This document shows positions 35,962 to 45,835 of a stretch of DNA of 64,000 bases, piece by piece. Origin of the DNA: Rhodospirillales bacterium. Lineage in GTDB: Bacteria; Pseudomonadota; Alphaproteobacteria; Reyranellales; Reyranellaceae. The position numbers were made by a program, and so were the translations under genes. Below the pieces are notes generated by a model. It was not told the DNA's origin. It ran no database searches and worked only from the letters and a program-made list of their open reading frames with translations. Numbering within the stretch: position 1 is the first letter of the stretch; each line of letters opens with the position of its first letter. The stretch is from positions 1-64,000 of the forward strand of contig CP064988.1 in the NCBI GenBank assembly GCA_016699855.1. The letters are read 5' to 3'.

Positions 35962-38253
35962 CTAGAAACGCGTGCCGAAACTGAAGCGGAAATTCTCGAC
36001 CTTGTCGAACTTCTCCCTCCGGATCGGCAGGGCGTAGTCGACGCGGATCGGCCCGAACGGGGACACCCACTGGACACCGACGCCCGCCGTCACGCGGATG
36101 GACTTGCTGTCCTGGGTCGTGGCGTCCTTCTCCTCGGGCGCCCACAGGCTGCCGGCGTCGATGAAAGCCTTGCCGAGGATGCCGATCTCGCGCGGCAAGC
36201 CGATCGGGAAGCTGAACTCGGCCGAGGCGACGTAGAAATACTTGCCACCAAGCGCGTCGCCGCCGTCGTGCGGCCCGACGCCACCGGTCGCGAAGCCGCG
36301 GAAATTGTCGCCCCCCAGAAAGAACCGGCTGTTGATACTGACATTGTCGCCGCCGAGGCCGACGATCACGCCAGCCTGGCCGATCAGAGAGAACACGACC
36401 TCGTCGAACACCGAGTAGTGACAGGCGGCGTCGACCTTGTTGCGGACGTAGTGCTCGGTGCCGCCGGCTCCGGCGATGTCCAGGGAGTAGCGGACCAGGG
36501 TCCCCTTGGTCGGCGCCTGCCGGTTGTCGCGGGTGTCCCACGCGATCGACGTGCCGAACTCCGACGTCACGGTCGTGCCCGCCTGTTGCTTGATGATCGC
36601 GGACGCGTTCTCGCCGACGTTGCTGATCTTGTCCTGGTGGAGCGTGTACTTGACGCTCTGCCGGGTGTTCTCGGACAGGCTCCAGCCCGCGCGCAGGGCG
36701 AATCCGATCGACTTCTCGTCGTACGAACTGCTCTTCTGATTGTCGCGGGTGATGCGGAACACGTCGAACCCGGCCGCGACGTTGCGGTCGAGGAAGAAGG
36801 GCTCGGTGAAGCTGAGGTCGACCTGGGTGCTCTTGGTGCCCAGCGACAGGCTCAAGCGCAGATCCTGGCCGCGTCCGAGCAGGTTGCGCTCGCGGACCGA
36901 GATGTCGGCCAGCGGGCCGGAGGAGGTCGAGAAGCCGGCGCCGAACGAGATCTCGCCGGTGCTCTGCTCGACGACGTTGACCTCGATGACGGTCCTGTCC
37001 GGGCTCGCGCCCGCCTGGTTGGAGATGTCCACCTTCTCGAAGAAGCCGAGGTTCTGCAGGCGCTGCTGCGAGCGGCGCAGCTTGGCGGTGTTGAAGGCGT
37101 CGCCCTCGGACAGGCGGAACTCGCGCCGGATCACCTTGTCGAGCGTGCGCGTGTTGCCGGAGATGTTGATGCGCTCGACATAGACCCGCGGGCCCTCCTG
37201 GATGTCGAAGGTGACGTCGACGGTCAACGTCTCCTTGTTGCGCTTGATGTTCGGCCGGACGTCGACGAAGGCGTAGCCGAGCGTGCCGACCGCCTCCGAC
37301 ACCGCCGTGATCGTCTGCTCGACGCGCTCGGCGTTGTACCAATCGCCCTCGCGCGCGGTCACCAGGGCCTTGATCGCGTCGACATCGAGGCCCTCGAAGC
37401 GCGACGTGACGTCGACCTTGCCGAACTTGTAGCGCTCGCCCTCGGAGATGGTGAACGTGACGTAGAAGCCCTCGCGGTCGGGCGCCAGCTCGGCCACCGC
37501 CGACAGCACGCGGAAATCGGCGTAGCCCTCCGACAGGTAGAACTTCCGCAGCAGCTCCTTGTCGAAGTTGATGCGGTCCGGATCGTAGCGGTCGTCCGAC
37601 GTGAACAGCCGGTACCACGCCGACTCGGTCGTGCGGATCTTCTCCCGCAGCGTGCCGTCCTTGAACCGCTCGTTGCCGATGAACGTGATGCGCCGGATGC
37701 CGGTGGTGTCGCCCTCGGAGATCTCGAACACGAGGTCGACGCGGTTCTGCTCGAGCTTGATGACCTTGGGTTCGATCGAGGCGTTGAACTTGCCGGACCG
37801 GCGGTACACCTCGAGGAGGCGCTTGACGTCGGCCTGGACCTTGGCGCGCGTGAACACGGTGCGCGGCTTGGTCTGGATCTCCTGCTTGAGCTGGTCGTCG
37901 TCGAGCTTCTTGTTACCTTCGAACGCGATGCGGTTGATGATCGGATTCTCGACCACCTTGACGATCAGCGTCCCGCCGTCGCGCTGGAACGTCACGTCGG
38001 AGAACAGGCCCGTCGCGAACAGCGCCTTCAGCGAACGGTCGGCCGCCTCCGGATCGAACGGCTGGCCTTCCTTCAGCGAGATGTAGGAGCGGATGGTCTC
38101 CAGCTCGACCCGGCTGGAGCCCTGGACGACGATGCTGGTGACCACGCCTCCGGGCGCCGCAGGCCCGCGCTGCGCCTGCGCCGCCGGGATTCCCGCGGCG
38201 ACACCTGCGAAGATCAGGGCGCAAACCGCCAAAAAGCGCGTGAACCGATTCAA
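35962..38253 (-). CDS. bamA: Outer membrane protein assembly factor BamA
   Basis: A 763-residue Omp85 protein that inserts beta-barrels into the outer membrane. A signal peptide (FLAVCALIFAGVAAG ... AQA) precedes five POTRA domains over residues ~35-420. The 16-strand barrel follows, with the conserved FRGF of loop 6 (NFRGFATGGVGP) and a terminal Phe (FSFGTRF). The start is a TTG at 38253 with no ATG nearby. It lies directly after rseP. Its presence shows a two-membrane cell envelope. Confidence 0.95.
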   Translation of the reverse strand: MNRFTRFLAVCALIFAGVAAGIPAAQAQRGPAAPGGVVTSIVVQGSSRVELETIRSYISLKEGQPFDPEAADRSLKALFATGLFSDVTFQRDGGTLIVKVVENPIINRIAFEGNKKLDDDQLKQEIQTKPRTVFTRAKVQADVKRLLEVYRRSGKFNASIEPKVIKLEQNRVDLVFEISEGDTTGIRRITFIGNERFKDGTLREKIRTTESAWYRLFTSDDRYDPDRINFDKELLRKFYLSEGYADFRVLSAVAELAPDREGFYVTFTISEGERYKFGKVDVTSRFEGLDVDAIKALVTAREGDWYNAERVEQTITAVSEAVGTLGYAFVDVRPNIKRNKETLTVDVTFDIQEGPRVYVERINISGNTRTLDKVIRREFRLSEGDAFNTAKLRRSQQRLQNLGFFEKVDISNQAGASPDRTVIEVNVVEQSTGEISFGAGFSTSSGPLADISVRERNLLGRGQDLRLSLSLGTKSTQVDLSFTEPFFLDRNVAAGFDVFRITRDNQKSSSYDEKSIGFALRAGWSLSENTRQSVKYTLHQDKISNVGENASAIIKQQAGTTVTSEFGTSIAWDTRDNRQAPTKGTLVRYSLDIAGAGGTEHYVRNKVDAACHYSVFDEVVFSLIGQAGVIVGLGGDNVSINSRFFLGGDNFRGFATGGVGPHDGGDALGGKYFYVASAEFSFPIGLPREIGILGKAFIDAGSLWAPEEKDATTQDSKSIRVTAGVGVQWVSPFGPIRVDYALPIRREKFDKVENFRFSFGTRF

Positions 38254-38329
38254 AAGGCCCCCAGCCCCGAAGGGTCTTCGCAGTCGTGACCGGTTTTTTA
38301 CCCGAGCGCGGTCGCTTTATCCAAGCCCT

Positions 38330-39733
38330 TTATGGCGCCAGGAACCAGCGCTGGGCCAGATCCGTGATGTCGTTCCAGGTGGCGAACGCCATGAGGCTCA
38401 CGACGGCCGCGAATCCGATCCGGAAACCCATGTCCTGGGCCCGGGCGGAGAGCGGCTCCCCGCGCAGCCATTCGATGGCGTACAGCAGCAGATGGCCGCC
38501 ATCGAGCATCGGCATCGGGACGAGGTTGAAGACCCCGAGGGTGACCGACAGGCCGACCACGAACATGATGATCGCGGGCCAGCCGAGCTGCGCCACCTCC
38601 CCCGTCGTCTTGGCGATCCGGATCGGTCCGCCGATCTCCGACGCCGGCCGCAGCCCGAGGACGATCTGCTTGATGACGGTGTAGATCGTGCCGGACATGT
38701 ACCAGACCTGCGCCACCGCGCTGGTCGTCGAGTCGACGGGGCCGAGGCGGCGCACGATCGAGACGGCGCCGTTGGTGAAGCCGAGCCGTCCCTCGACCTT
38801 GGGTTTGCCGTCGGCGTCGGTCGATTCGATCCGCCCCGGTGTGGCCACGATATCGATCATCCGCCCGTCCCGCTCGAGCCGGATCGGCGTCGGCATGTCG
38901 GGCCGGGTGCGGATGATCAGCGGGATATGGCCGAAATGCTCGATCGCCTGTCCGGCGATCTCGATGACCCGATCGCCCGGGCGGATGCCGGCGCGCTCGG
39001 CGGCGCTGTCCGGCGCGACACGGCCCACGACCGGGAGCGCGTTGACGCTGGCGACACCGAGGTCGCCGAGGCGATGCGTGTTCTTGAATCGGTCGACGTA
39101 GTCGCGCGCCACCGGCGTGACCGTTCCCGAGATCGTCTTGCCGTCGCGCGCGACGGTGTAGGTCAGCGGCACGCCGGGATTGAGCTGCGCGACGGTGATG
39201 ATGTCCTCGAAACTGTCGACCGAGCGCCCGCCGATGGACAGGATGGTGTCGCCAGTCCTCATCCCGAACCGGGCGGCGGCGCCGTCGGCCTCGATCACGA
39301 CGACCTGCGGCTGCGTGTAGGGCTGGCCGTGGACCAGGTTCATGATCGCCAGCACGATGACGGCAAAGATCAGGTTGGCCGCTGGGTCGGCCGCGACGAC
39401 CGCCTCGCGCGCCGCGAGCGGCTGCGTATGGAAGGCCCGCTTTCGCTCCTCCGCCGACAATTTGTCGTCCGGCGCGCCGGCACCGCTGGCGTTCGCGTCG
39501 CCAAGGAATTTCACGTATCCACCCAGCGGCAGGATCGACAACCGCCAGCGCGTTCCGGTCTTGGGGCTGGTCCAACCCCAGATCTCCCGTCCGAACCCGA
39601 TGGAGAAGACCTCGGCCTTGATGCCGCACTTCACGCCGACCCAGTAATGGCCGTACTCGTGCACGAACACGAGCAACGAGATGATCAGCACGAACAGGAT
39701 GAAGTTGTCGCGGATCAGCGGGATGAAACTCAT
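38330..39733 (-). CDS. rseP: RIP metalloprotease RseP (site-2 protease)
   Basis: A 467-residue inner-membrane zinc protease. HEYGH at residues 25-29 gives two zinc ligands, with NLVPMPMLDGGHL near the C-terminus supplying the aspartate. Two PDZ domains lie between the membrane helices. The region after them that is GPIANF-like in other RseP proteins reads ADPAANLIFAV. The family cleaves anti-sigma factors and clears signal peptides. It is between dxr and bamA, the typical order. Confidence 0.93.
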   Translation of the reverse strand: MSFIPLIRDNFILFVLIISLLVFVHEYGHYWVGVKCGIKAEVFSIGFGREIWGWTSPKTGTRWRLSILPLGGYVKFLGDANASGAGAPDDKLSAEERKRAFHTQPLAAREAVVAADPAANLIFAVIVLAIMNLVHGQPYTQPQVVVIEADGAAARFGMRTGDTILSIGGRSVDSFEDIITVAQLNPGVPLTYTVARDGKTISGTVTPVARDYVDRFKNTHRLGDLGVASVNALPVVGRVAPDSAAERAGIRPGDRVIEIAGQAIEHFGHIPLIIRTRPDMPTPIRLERDGRMIDIVATPGRIESTDADGKPKVEGRLGFTNGAVSIVRRLGPVDSTTSAVAQVWYMSGTIYTVIKQIVLGLRPASEIGGPIRIAKTTGEVAQLGWPAIIMFVVGLSVTLGVFNLVPMPMLDGGHLLLYAIEWLRGEPLSARAQDMGFRIGFAAVVSLMAFATWNDITDLAQRWFLAP

Positions 39734-39754
39734 ATGATGCGCACTCTTCTTTCG

Positions 39755-40954
39755 CTATCCGACCGCGATGCCACGGCAGATCGCCGTCGCCGCGACGCGC
39801 GCCCGCGCGTCGACGTCGCGAAGATCCGCCACCGTGTCCGCCGCCCCCCGGGACGCGCCACCGGCTCCGAATCGCTCAAGCGTCGCCTCGACGACCTCAG
39901 CGATATCGGTAAACCGGATGTGCAATGACAAGAAAGCTTCCACCGCTATCTCGTTGGCCGCATTGAGGATTGTGGGCCCAAACCCGCCAGTTTGCAAGGC
40001 CTCCCGGGCGAGCCGCAAGGCCGGAAACCGCACCGGATCGGGCGGCTCGAAGGTAAGCGCTCCCAAGGCGGCGAAATCGAGGCGGTTGGCGGGCGTCGCC
40101 ATCCGGGCGGGCCATGCCAGCGCGTGGGCGATCGGAATGCGCATGTCGGCCGATCCGAGCTGCGCCAGCACCGAGCCGTCGGCGTAGGCGACCATCGAGT
40201 GGATCACGGATTGCGGGTGGATCACGATCTCGATCCGGTCGGCCGCCATGTCGAAGAGATGGTGGGCCTCGATCAGCTCGAGGCCCTTGTTCATCATGGT
40301 CGCGGAATCGATGGATATCTTGTCGCCCATATCCCAATTGGGATGCGCCAGCGCCTGCGCCGGCGTGGCCGCCGACATCTCGGCCAGCGTCCGGGTCCGG
40401 AACGGCCCGCCGGACGCCGTCAGGATCAACCGCTCGACGTGCCGGCGGTTGGCGGTCTCGAGGCTCTGGAAAATGGCGTTGTGCTCGCTATCGACCGGGA
40501 GCAACCGGCCACCGCCCTTGCGCACCGCGTCGAGCAACAGGCCGCCGGCGCAGACCAGCGCCTCCTTGTTGGCCAGGGCGATCGTCGCGCCGCGGGCCGC
40601 CGCCGCCAAGGTCGGCATCAATCCCGCGAAGCCGACGATGGCGGCCATCACCCACTCGGCGGGGCGGGACGCCGCCTCCTCCAGCGCCGCCGGTCCGGCG
40701 GCGGCCTCGACCTCCGAACCGGCGAGCGCGTCCTTCAGCGCCGCGTAGCGCGCCGGATCGGCGATCACCGCCAGCCGCGCGCCCAGACGCCGCGCCTGCG
40801 CCGCGAGCGAATCGACGTCACGGTGCGCCGTCAGCGCCTCGACGGCGAAGGCCTCCGGCTGGCGTCCGATCAGATCGAGCGTGCTGACGCCCACGGAACC
40901 CGTCGATCCGAGGATGGTGACGGAGCGCGGCGCGGCGTCCACGGCCGCTACCAC
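39755..40954 (-). CDS. dxr: 1-deoxy-D-xylulose-5-phosphate reductoisomerase
   Basis: A 399-residue NADPH enzyme making 2-C-methyl-erythritol-4-phosphate in isoprenoid synthesis. The NADPH motif GSTGSVGVSTLDLI is at the N-terminus. Metal and substrate residues are seen in LLPVDSEHNAIFQ, LTASGGPFR, DSATMMNKGLELIEAHHLF and HPQSVIHSMV. The GTG at 40954 was chosen because GGGAG lies six bases upstream and it overlaps the cdsA stop; the GTG at 40942 is an alternative. Confidence 0.94.
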   Translation of the reverse strand: MVAAVDAAPRSVTILGSTGSVGVSTLDLIGRQPEAFAVEALTAHRDVDSLAAQARRLGARLAVIADPARYAALKDALAGSEVEAAAGPAALEEAASRPAEWVMAAIVGFAGLMPTLAAAARGATIALANKEALVCAGGLLLDAVRKGGGRLLPVDSEHNAIFQSLETANRRHVERLILTASGGPFRTRTLAEMSAATPAQALAHPNWDMGDKISIDSATMMNKGLELIEAHHLFDMAADRIEIVIHPQSVIHSMVAYADGSVLAQLGSADMRIPIAHALAWPARMATPANRLDFAALGALTFEPPDPVRFPALRLAREALQTGGFGPTILNAANEIAVEAFLSLHIRFTDIAEVVEATLERFGAGGASRGAADTVADLRDVDARARVAATAICRGIAVG

Positions 40955-41637
40955 GGGACGCTCCCGCCGCCGAGGAGCCGGGCGATCGCGACGAGCAGGA
41001 GCGCCGCGACGAGCCCGTCGACCCTGTCGAGAATGCCCCCGTGGCCGGGGATCAGCGTGCCCGAATCCTTGACCCCGAACCGCCGCTTGGCCGCCGATTC
41101 GAGCAGATCGCCGGCCTGGGCCACGACCGCGGTCGCGGCGCCCCAGAAACACAGCGACGACAGCGGGGCCGCGCTCCAGACCGAGAACACGGCCGAGGCC
41201 GCCGCCGCCGCGGCCATGCCGCCGGCCAGACCGGACCATGTCTTTCCGGGGCTGATCCTCGGCGCCAGCTTCGGCCCGCCGATCGCCCGGCCGGCGAAGA
41301 ACGCGAAGATGTCGGTCGCCCATACGACGGCCAGGACCCAGAGGATCGTCAGCTGTCCCATTCGGGCGTCGTGGCGCAGCCACAACGCCGCGACCACGGC
41401 GGCGACGAGATAGAACGAGCCCGACGCCAGCCAGACCGGATGGGTGAACCCGCCGGCCATCCGTCGCCACTCCGACAGCATGGCGACGGCCGCCAGCGCC
41501 ACCATCAGGTCGTACCAGGGGAACCCGAACCACACCGCCGCCAGCGCGAGCGGCGCCAGGACCGCGGCCGACACCGCCCTGATCGTGAGATCGCGAAACC
41601 GGCCGCCCGACGCGGCCTCAGCTCGAGACGGTGCCAT
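40948..41637 (-). CDS. cdsA: Phosphatidate cytidylyltransferase
   Basis: A 229-residue membrane enzyme making CDP-diacylglycerol for phospholipid synthesis. The family signature is complete near the C-terminus: SAAKRRFGVKDSGTLIPGHG followed by GILDRVDG. About six membrane helices precede it. It is shorter than the E. coli protein at the N-terminus, as usual in alphaproteobacteria. It overlaps uppS by 20 bp and dxr by 7 bp, within one operon. Confidence 0.93.
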   Translation of the reverse strand: MAPSRAEAASGGRFRDLTIRAVSAAVLAPLALAAVWFGFPWYDLMVALAAVAMLSEWRRMAGGFTHPVWLASGSFYLVAAVVAALWLRHDARMGQLTILWVLAVVWATDIFAFFAGRAIGGPKLAPRISPGKTWSGLAGGMAAAAAASAVFSVWSAAPLSSLCFWGAATAVVAQAGDLLESAAKRRFGVKDSGTLIPGHGGILDRVDGLVAALLLVAIARLLGGGSVPW

Positions 41638-42364
41638 AACGGCGTTCCCGGCCGCGGAACTCGGCGATGGCGGCCTCGAGGTCGGCCTTGCCGAAATCGG
41701 GCCAGAGCGTATCCGTGAACACGAGCTCGGCGTAGGCAGACTGCCACAGCAGGAAGTTGCTGATGCGCTGCTCCCCGCTGGTCCGGATCAGGATGTCCGG
41801 ATCGGGGATCCCGTTGGTCAAGAGCCGCGCCGACAGGGCGGTCTCGTCGATCGCGGCCGGGTCGATCTCGCCCCGCCGGGCCATCTCGGCCAGCGCCCGG
41901 GCCGCCTGCGCGATATCGGCGCGGCCACCGTAGTTGAGCGCGATGGTGACGTTGATGCGGACGTTGCCGCGCGTGCGCTCCTCGGCCGTGGCGATCAGAT
42001 CGACGATGTCTGTCGCGAGGCCGGCGCGGTCGCCGACGACGCGCAGCCGGGCGCCCTCCCCGGCCAGCGAGTCGAGCTCGTTGCGCAGATAGTGGCGCAG
42101 CAATCCCATCAGATAGCCGACCTCGTCGGCCGGGCGCTTCCAGTTCTCGGTCGAGAAGCCGAACAGCGTCAGGTAGGCGATGCCCAGCTCGCCGGCGGCA
42201 CGCACGGTGTCGCGCACTGTCTCGACGCCGCGCCGGTGACCGGCGGTGCGCGGCAGGCCGCGCGCCTTCGCCCAGCGGCCGTTCCCGTCCATGATGATCG
42301 CGACATGCTTCGGCACCGCCGCCTGGTCGGCGGCTTGCGGCGCGGTGGCGGCTGCGAGCGACAT
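41618..42364 (-). CDS. uppS: Undecaprenyl diphosphate synthase (isoprenyl transferase)
   Basis: A 248-residue cis-prenyltransferase producing the C55 lipid carrier for cell-wall and glycan assembly. The catalytic motif HVAIIMDGNGRWA carries the Mg-binding Asp. GHRRGVETVR, LTLFGFSTENWKRP and LIRTSGEQRISNFLLWQSAYAE-type motifs are all present. The start MSLAAATAP at 42364 is 23 bp after frr. Confidence 0.94.
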   Translation of the reverse strand: MSLAAATAPQAADQAAVPKHVAIIMDGNGRWAKARGLPRTAGHRRGVETVRDTVRAAGELGIAYLTLFGFSTENWKRPADEVGYLMGLLRHYLRNELDSLAGEGARLRVVGDRAGLATDIVDLIATAEERTRGNVRINVTIALNYGGRADIAQAARALAEMARRGEIDPAAIDETALSARLLTNGIPDPDILIRTSGEQRISNFLLWQSAYAELVFTDTLWPDFGKADLEAAIAEFRGRERRYGTVSS

Positions 42365-42387
42365 GCCGGGCGACGATCCGACGGCCG

Positions 42388-42945
42388 TCAGACCGTCATG
42401 ATCTCCTTCTCCTTCGCGGCGAGCGACTCGTCGACCATCTTGATGTGGCGGTCGGTGCGCTTCTGGACGTCGTCCTGCTGCTTGCGGATGTCGTCCTGCG
42501 AGATGTGTCCGTCCTTCTCGGCCTTCTTCAACGCCTCCATCGCGTCGCGGCGCACGTTGCGCACCGCGACCCGCGCCTGCTCCGCGTATTTGTGCGCGAT
42601 CTTCGTGATCTCCTTGCGGCGCTCCTCGTTGAGCGGCGGGATCGGCACGCGCACCAGCGTGCCGTCGGCGGCGGGGTTGAGGCCCAGACCGGCCTCGCGG
42701 ATCGCCTTCTGGACCGCGACCACGAGGCCCTTGTCCCAGACCTGGATCGACAGCATGCGCGGCTCGGGCGCGCTGACGGTGCCGCACTGGTTCAGCGGCA
42801 TGCGCTGGCCGTAGGCGTCGACCATCACCGGCTCGAGCAGGCTCGGTGAGGCGCGCCCCGTGCGCAGCCCGGTGAACTCCTTCTTGAGCGCGTCGAGCGC
42901 GCCGTCCATGCGCTTGTCGAACTCCGCGAGATTGGGGGCGGCCAT
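42388..42945 (-). CDS. frr: Ribosome recycling factor
   Basis: A 185-residue tRNA-shaped factor that splits post-termination ribosomes with EF-G. Recognisable segments are FTGLRTGRASPSLLEPV, the conserved IPPLNEERRKEITKIAHKYA-type block, and the C-terminal coiled region ending EKEIMTV. It is 4 bp after pyrH in the rpsB-tsf-pyrH-frr string. Confidence 0.96.
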   Translation of the reverse strand: MAAPNLAEFDKRMDGALDALKKEFTGLRTGRASPSLLEPVMVDAYGQRMPLNQCGTVSAPEPRMLSIQVWDKGLVVAVQKAIREAGLGLNPAADGTLVRVPIPPLNEERRKEITKIAHKYAEQARVAVRNVRRDAMEALKKAEKDGHISQDDIRKQQDDVQKRTDRHIKMVDESLAAKEKEIMTV

Positions 42946-42949
42946 CTGG

Positions 42950-43675
42950 TCACTCCTCGTCCGTGATGATCGTGAAGGTGCCCTCGCCGCGCATGACCTC
43001 GGCGAAGCCGCCGGTCTTGTGCAGGTCGAAGACGATGATCGGGATGCGGTTCTCGCGCGCCAGCGAGATCGCCGACGCGTCCATCACCTGGAGGTCGCGC
43101 GACAGCACCTCGAGGTAGGTGAGCCGGTCGTAGCGGCGCGCCGTCGGATCCTTCCGGGGATCGGCGGAGTAGACGCCGTCGACCTGCGTCGCCTTCAGCA
43201 TCGCGCCGACGCCCATCTCGGCGGCACGGAGCGCGGCGGCGGTGTCGGTGGTGAAGAACGGGTTGCCGGTGCCCGCGGCGAAGATCACCACGCGGCCCTT
43301 CTCCATGTGGCGTACCGCGCGGCGGCGGATGTACGGCTCGCACACCGTCGTCATGGGGATCGCCGACAGGACCCGCGTGCTGATACCGATCTTCTCGAGC
43401 GCGTTCTGCAACGCCAGCGAATTGATGACCGTCGCGAGCATGCCCATGTAGTCGGCGCTGGCCCGTTCCATGCCCGACGCCGCGCCGGCGACGCCGCGGA
43501 AGATGTTGCCGCCGCCGATCACGAGGCAGACCTGGACGCCCATCTCGTGCACGCGGCGGATCTCGGCGGCGATGCTGCCGAGCATCTTCGGGTCGAGACC
43601 GTACTCCCGCTCGCCCATGAGCCCTTCGCCCGAGAGCTTGAGCAGCACGCGGCGATACGCGGGTACAGCGGACAT
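42950..43675 (-). CDS. pyrH: UMP kinase
   Basis: A 241-residue amino-acid-kinase-fold enzyme phosphorylating UMP. The ATP-binding LLKLSGEGLMGE is at the N-terminus. GGGNIFRG, MERASADYMGMLATVINSLA and the TGNPFFTTDTAAALRA motif are typical of hexameric bacterial PyrH. It follows tsf after a 157-bp spacer, in which I see no gene. Confidence 0.96.
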   Translation of the reverse strand: MSAVPAYRRVLLKLSGEGLMGEREYGLDPKMLGSIAAEIRRVHEMGVQVCLVIGGGNIFRGVAGAASGMERASADYMGMLATVINSLALQNALEKIGISTRVLSAIPMTTVCEPYIRRRAVRHMEKGRVVIFAAGTGNPFFTTDTAAALRAAEMGVGAMLKATQVDGVYSADPRKDPTARRYDRLTYLEVLSRDLQVMDASAISLARENRIPIIVFDLHKTGGFAEVMRGEGTFTIITDEE

Positions 43676-43832
43676 CTTCGGCCTCTGCCGGTTACCGGGC
43701 GTTGGCCCGGCGACGGCGGCGACGGGCGGCGAATATTACACCAGACGCCGGGGTGCGCACGGTATTTTGGGGCTCCGTGCGCGCCTACCAGCCAGATGCG
43801 GTAAACCCGGGCCGCGAGGCCCGGGCCGGACG

Positions 43833-44759
43833 TCAGACCTTCGCCTGCGCCATCACCTCGGCGGCGAAGTCGCTTTCCTTCTTTTCGATGCCCTCGCCGA
43901 GCTGGAAGCGGGCGAAGCCGGCGATCTTGATGGCGCCGCCGGCGTCCTTGCCGGCCGCCTCGACCGCCTTGGCGACCTTGCTCTCGCCGTCGATCACGTA
44001 GGTCTGCTCGCCCAGTACGACGTCCTGGTAGAACTTGCGCAGACGACCCTCGACCATCTTGGCGACGATCTCCGGCGGCTTGCCGGACTGGGCGGCGAGA
44101 TCCGTCTGGACCTGGCGCTCGCGCTCGACGGCGGCGGGGTCGAGATCGGCGACCGACACGGACTGCGGATTGGCGGCGGCGATGTGCATCGCGAGCTGGC
44201 GCCCGAACGCCATCAGCTTCGCCTTGTCGCCCGTCGACTCCAGCGCGACCAGGACGCCGATCTTGCCGAGGTTCGGCGTCACGGCGGTATGGATGTACGA
44301 CGCGACCACGCCCTGCCCGACCGACAGCTTGCGCGCGCGGCGCAGCGACATGTTCTCGCCGACCGTCGCGATCAGGTTGGTGAGCTCGCCCTGGACGTCG
44401 CGGCCCGCGCCCGGATACGGGGCGGCGGCGATCTTCGCCACGTCGCCGCCGGCGGCCAGCGCGATGCGGGCGACCTCGCCCACGAAGGCCTGGAACTTGT
44501 CGTTGCGGCCGACGAAATCCGTCTCCGAGTTGACCTCGACGACGGCGCCGGAGGCGCAGTCGGAGGCGACGCCGACCAGACCCTCGGCGGCGACGCGGCC
44601 GGCCTTCTTGGCGGCGGCCGACAGGCCCTTCTTGCGCAGCCAGTCGACGGCGGCCTCGATGTCGCCCGCGGTCTCGGCCAGCGCCTTCTTGCAGTCCATC
44701 ATGCCTGCGCCGGTCTTCTCGCGCAGTTCCTTCACGAGGGCGGCTGTGATCTCGGCCAT
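43833..44759 (-). CDS. tsf: Elongation factor Ts
   Basis: A 308-residue nucleotide-exchange factor for EF-Tu. The N-terminal UBA-like region has VKELREKTGAGMMDCKKAL, with NSETDFVGRND and FGRQLAMHIAAANP in the core. It is in the rpsB-tsf order, with a 132-bp spacer that contains a strong hairpin. Confidence 0.96.
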   Translation of the reverse strand: MAEITAALVKELREKTGAGMMDCKKALAETAGDIEAAVDWLRKKGLSAAAKKAGRVAAEGLVGVASDCASGAVVEVNSETDFVGRNDKFQAFVGEVARIALAAGGDVAKIAAAPYPGAGRDVQGELTNLIATVGENMSLRRARKLSVGQGVVASYIHTAVTPNLGKIGVLVALESTGDKAKLMAFGRQLAMHIAAANPQSVSVADLDPAAVERERQVQTDLAAQSGKPPEIVAKMVEGRLRKFYQDVVLGEQTYVIDGESKVAKAVEAAGKDAGGAIKIAGFARFQLGEGIEKKESDFAAEVMAQAKV

Positions 44760-44839
44760 GTCCGTCTCTCCACGATTTCGGGGCGCGCCCGCGCGCCCGG
44801 TCTTCCGAATGGCGCCGCGTCCGGCGCGTCTGGATACGA

Positions 44840-44865
44840 GTCGGCCGGTCTCGCGACCGGCCGAC
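44840..44865. other. Perfect 11-bp hairpin between rpsB and tsf
   Basis: GTCGGCCGGTC and GACCGGCCGAC flank a TCGC loop. There is no T-run on either side, so it is more likely an RNA processing or stability element, or a partial terminator reducing tsf relative to rpsB, than a strong terminator. Only the repeat is seen; the role is inferred. Confidence 0.5.
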
Positions 44866-44891
44866 CGACTGGGACTAGAGGGTCGACCGGC

Positions 44892-45686
44892 TCATTCGGC
44901 CGGCGCGGCCGTGGCCTCCGGGGCCGCGGCGGTGATGTCCGGGAGCTCCTCCGGCAGCGGCTCGGCGACCGCGCCGACATCGCCGCCCGAGGCCTTGATC
45001 TCCTCGCGGATGCCGTCCAGCACCGAACCGGCGATCAGGTCGCAGTAGAGCGACACCGCGCGGATGGCGTCGTCGTTGCCCGGCACCGGGTAGGTGATGC
45101 CATCCGGATCCGAGTTGCTGTCGAGGATGGCGATGATCGGAATGCCGCGCTTGCGCGCCTCGAGCACCGCGATCGCCTCCTTGTTGGTGTCGATCACGAC
45201 CAGCAGGTCGGGCAGGCCGCCCATCTCCTTGATGCCGCCCAGCGCGCGCTCGAGCTTGTCGCGCTCGCGCGTCATGTTGAGCTGCTCCTTCTTGGTCAGG
45301 CCGACGATGTCGCCGGCCAGCTTGGCGTCGAGCTCGCGCAGGCGCTTGATCGAGGCCGAGATCGTCTGCCAGTTCGTCATCATGCCGCCGAGCCAGCGGT
45401 GGTTGACGTAGTACTGGCCGCAGCGCTTGGCGGCGTCGGCGACGCGCTCGGCGGCGGCGGGCTTGGTGCCGACGAACAGCACGCGGCCGCCGGCGGCGAC
45501 GGTGTCGCGCACCACCTTCATCGCCTGCTCGAGCAGGGGCACGGTCTGCGTGAGATCGATGATGTGGACCCCGTTGCGCACCCCGAACAGGTACGGCTTC
45601 ATCTTGGGGTTCCAACGGCGCGTGTGGTGGCCGAAATGGACGCCAGCCTCGAGGAGCTGACGCATCGTGAACGACGGAATCGCCAT
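44892..45686 (-). CDS. rpsB: 30S ribosomal protein S2
   Basis: A 264-residue small-subunit protein. Signature segments are FTMRQLLEAGVHFGHHTRRW, HIIDLTQTVPLLEQA, NHRWLGGMMTNWQTI and the PGNDDAIRAV block. The C-terminus has an Ala/Pro/Glu-rich tail of ~35 residues, common in this class. The ATG at 45686 has GGAG upstream. The 163-bp leader before it carries no gene. Confidence 0.96.
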   Translation of the reverse strand: MAIPSFTMRQLLEAGVHFGHHTRRWNPKMKPYLFGVRNGVHIIDLTQTVPLLEQAMKVVRDTVAAGGRVLFVGTKPAAAERVADAAKRCGQYYVNHRWLGGMMTNWQTISASIKRLRELDAKLAGDIVGLTKKEQLNMTRERDKLERALGGIKEMGGLPDLLVVIDTNKEAIAVLEARKRGIPIIAILDSNSDPDGITYPVPGNDDAIRAVSLYCDLIAGSVLDGIREEIKASGGDVGAVAEPLPEELPDITAAAPEATAAPAE

Positions 45687-45835
45687 GTCCAATTTCTCCG
45701 GTTATGCCTCCGCGGGGGTCGTCCTTGCGGACACCGGAGCGGTCGTCGGGATGTCTCCCCTTCGACCGCGTCCCCGCGTGCGAGATGGGAGCGGCTTCTA
45801 ACGGCGTATCAAGGGTTTGGCAAGCGCCTTTGGCC

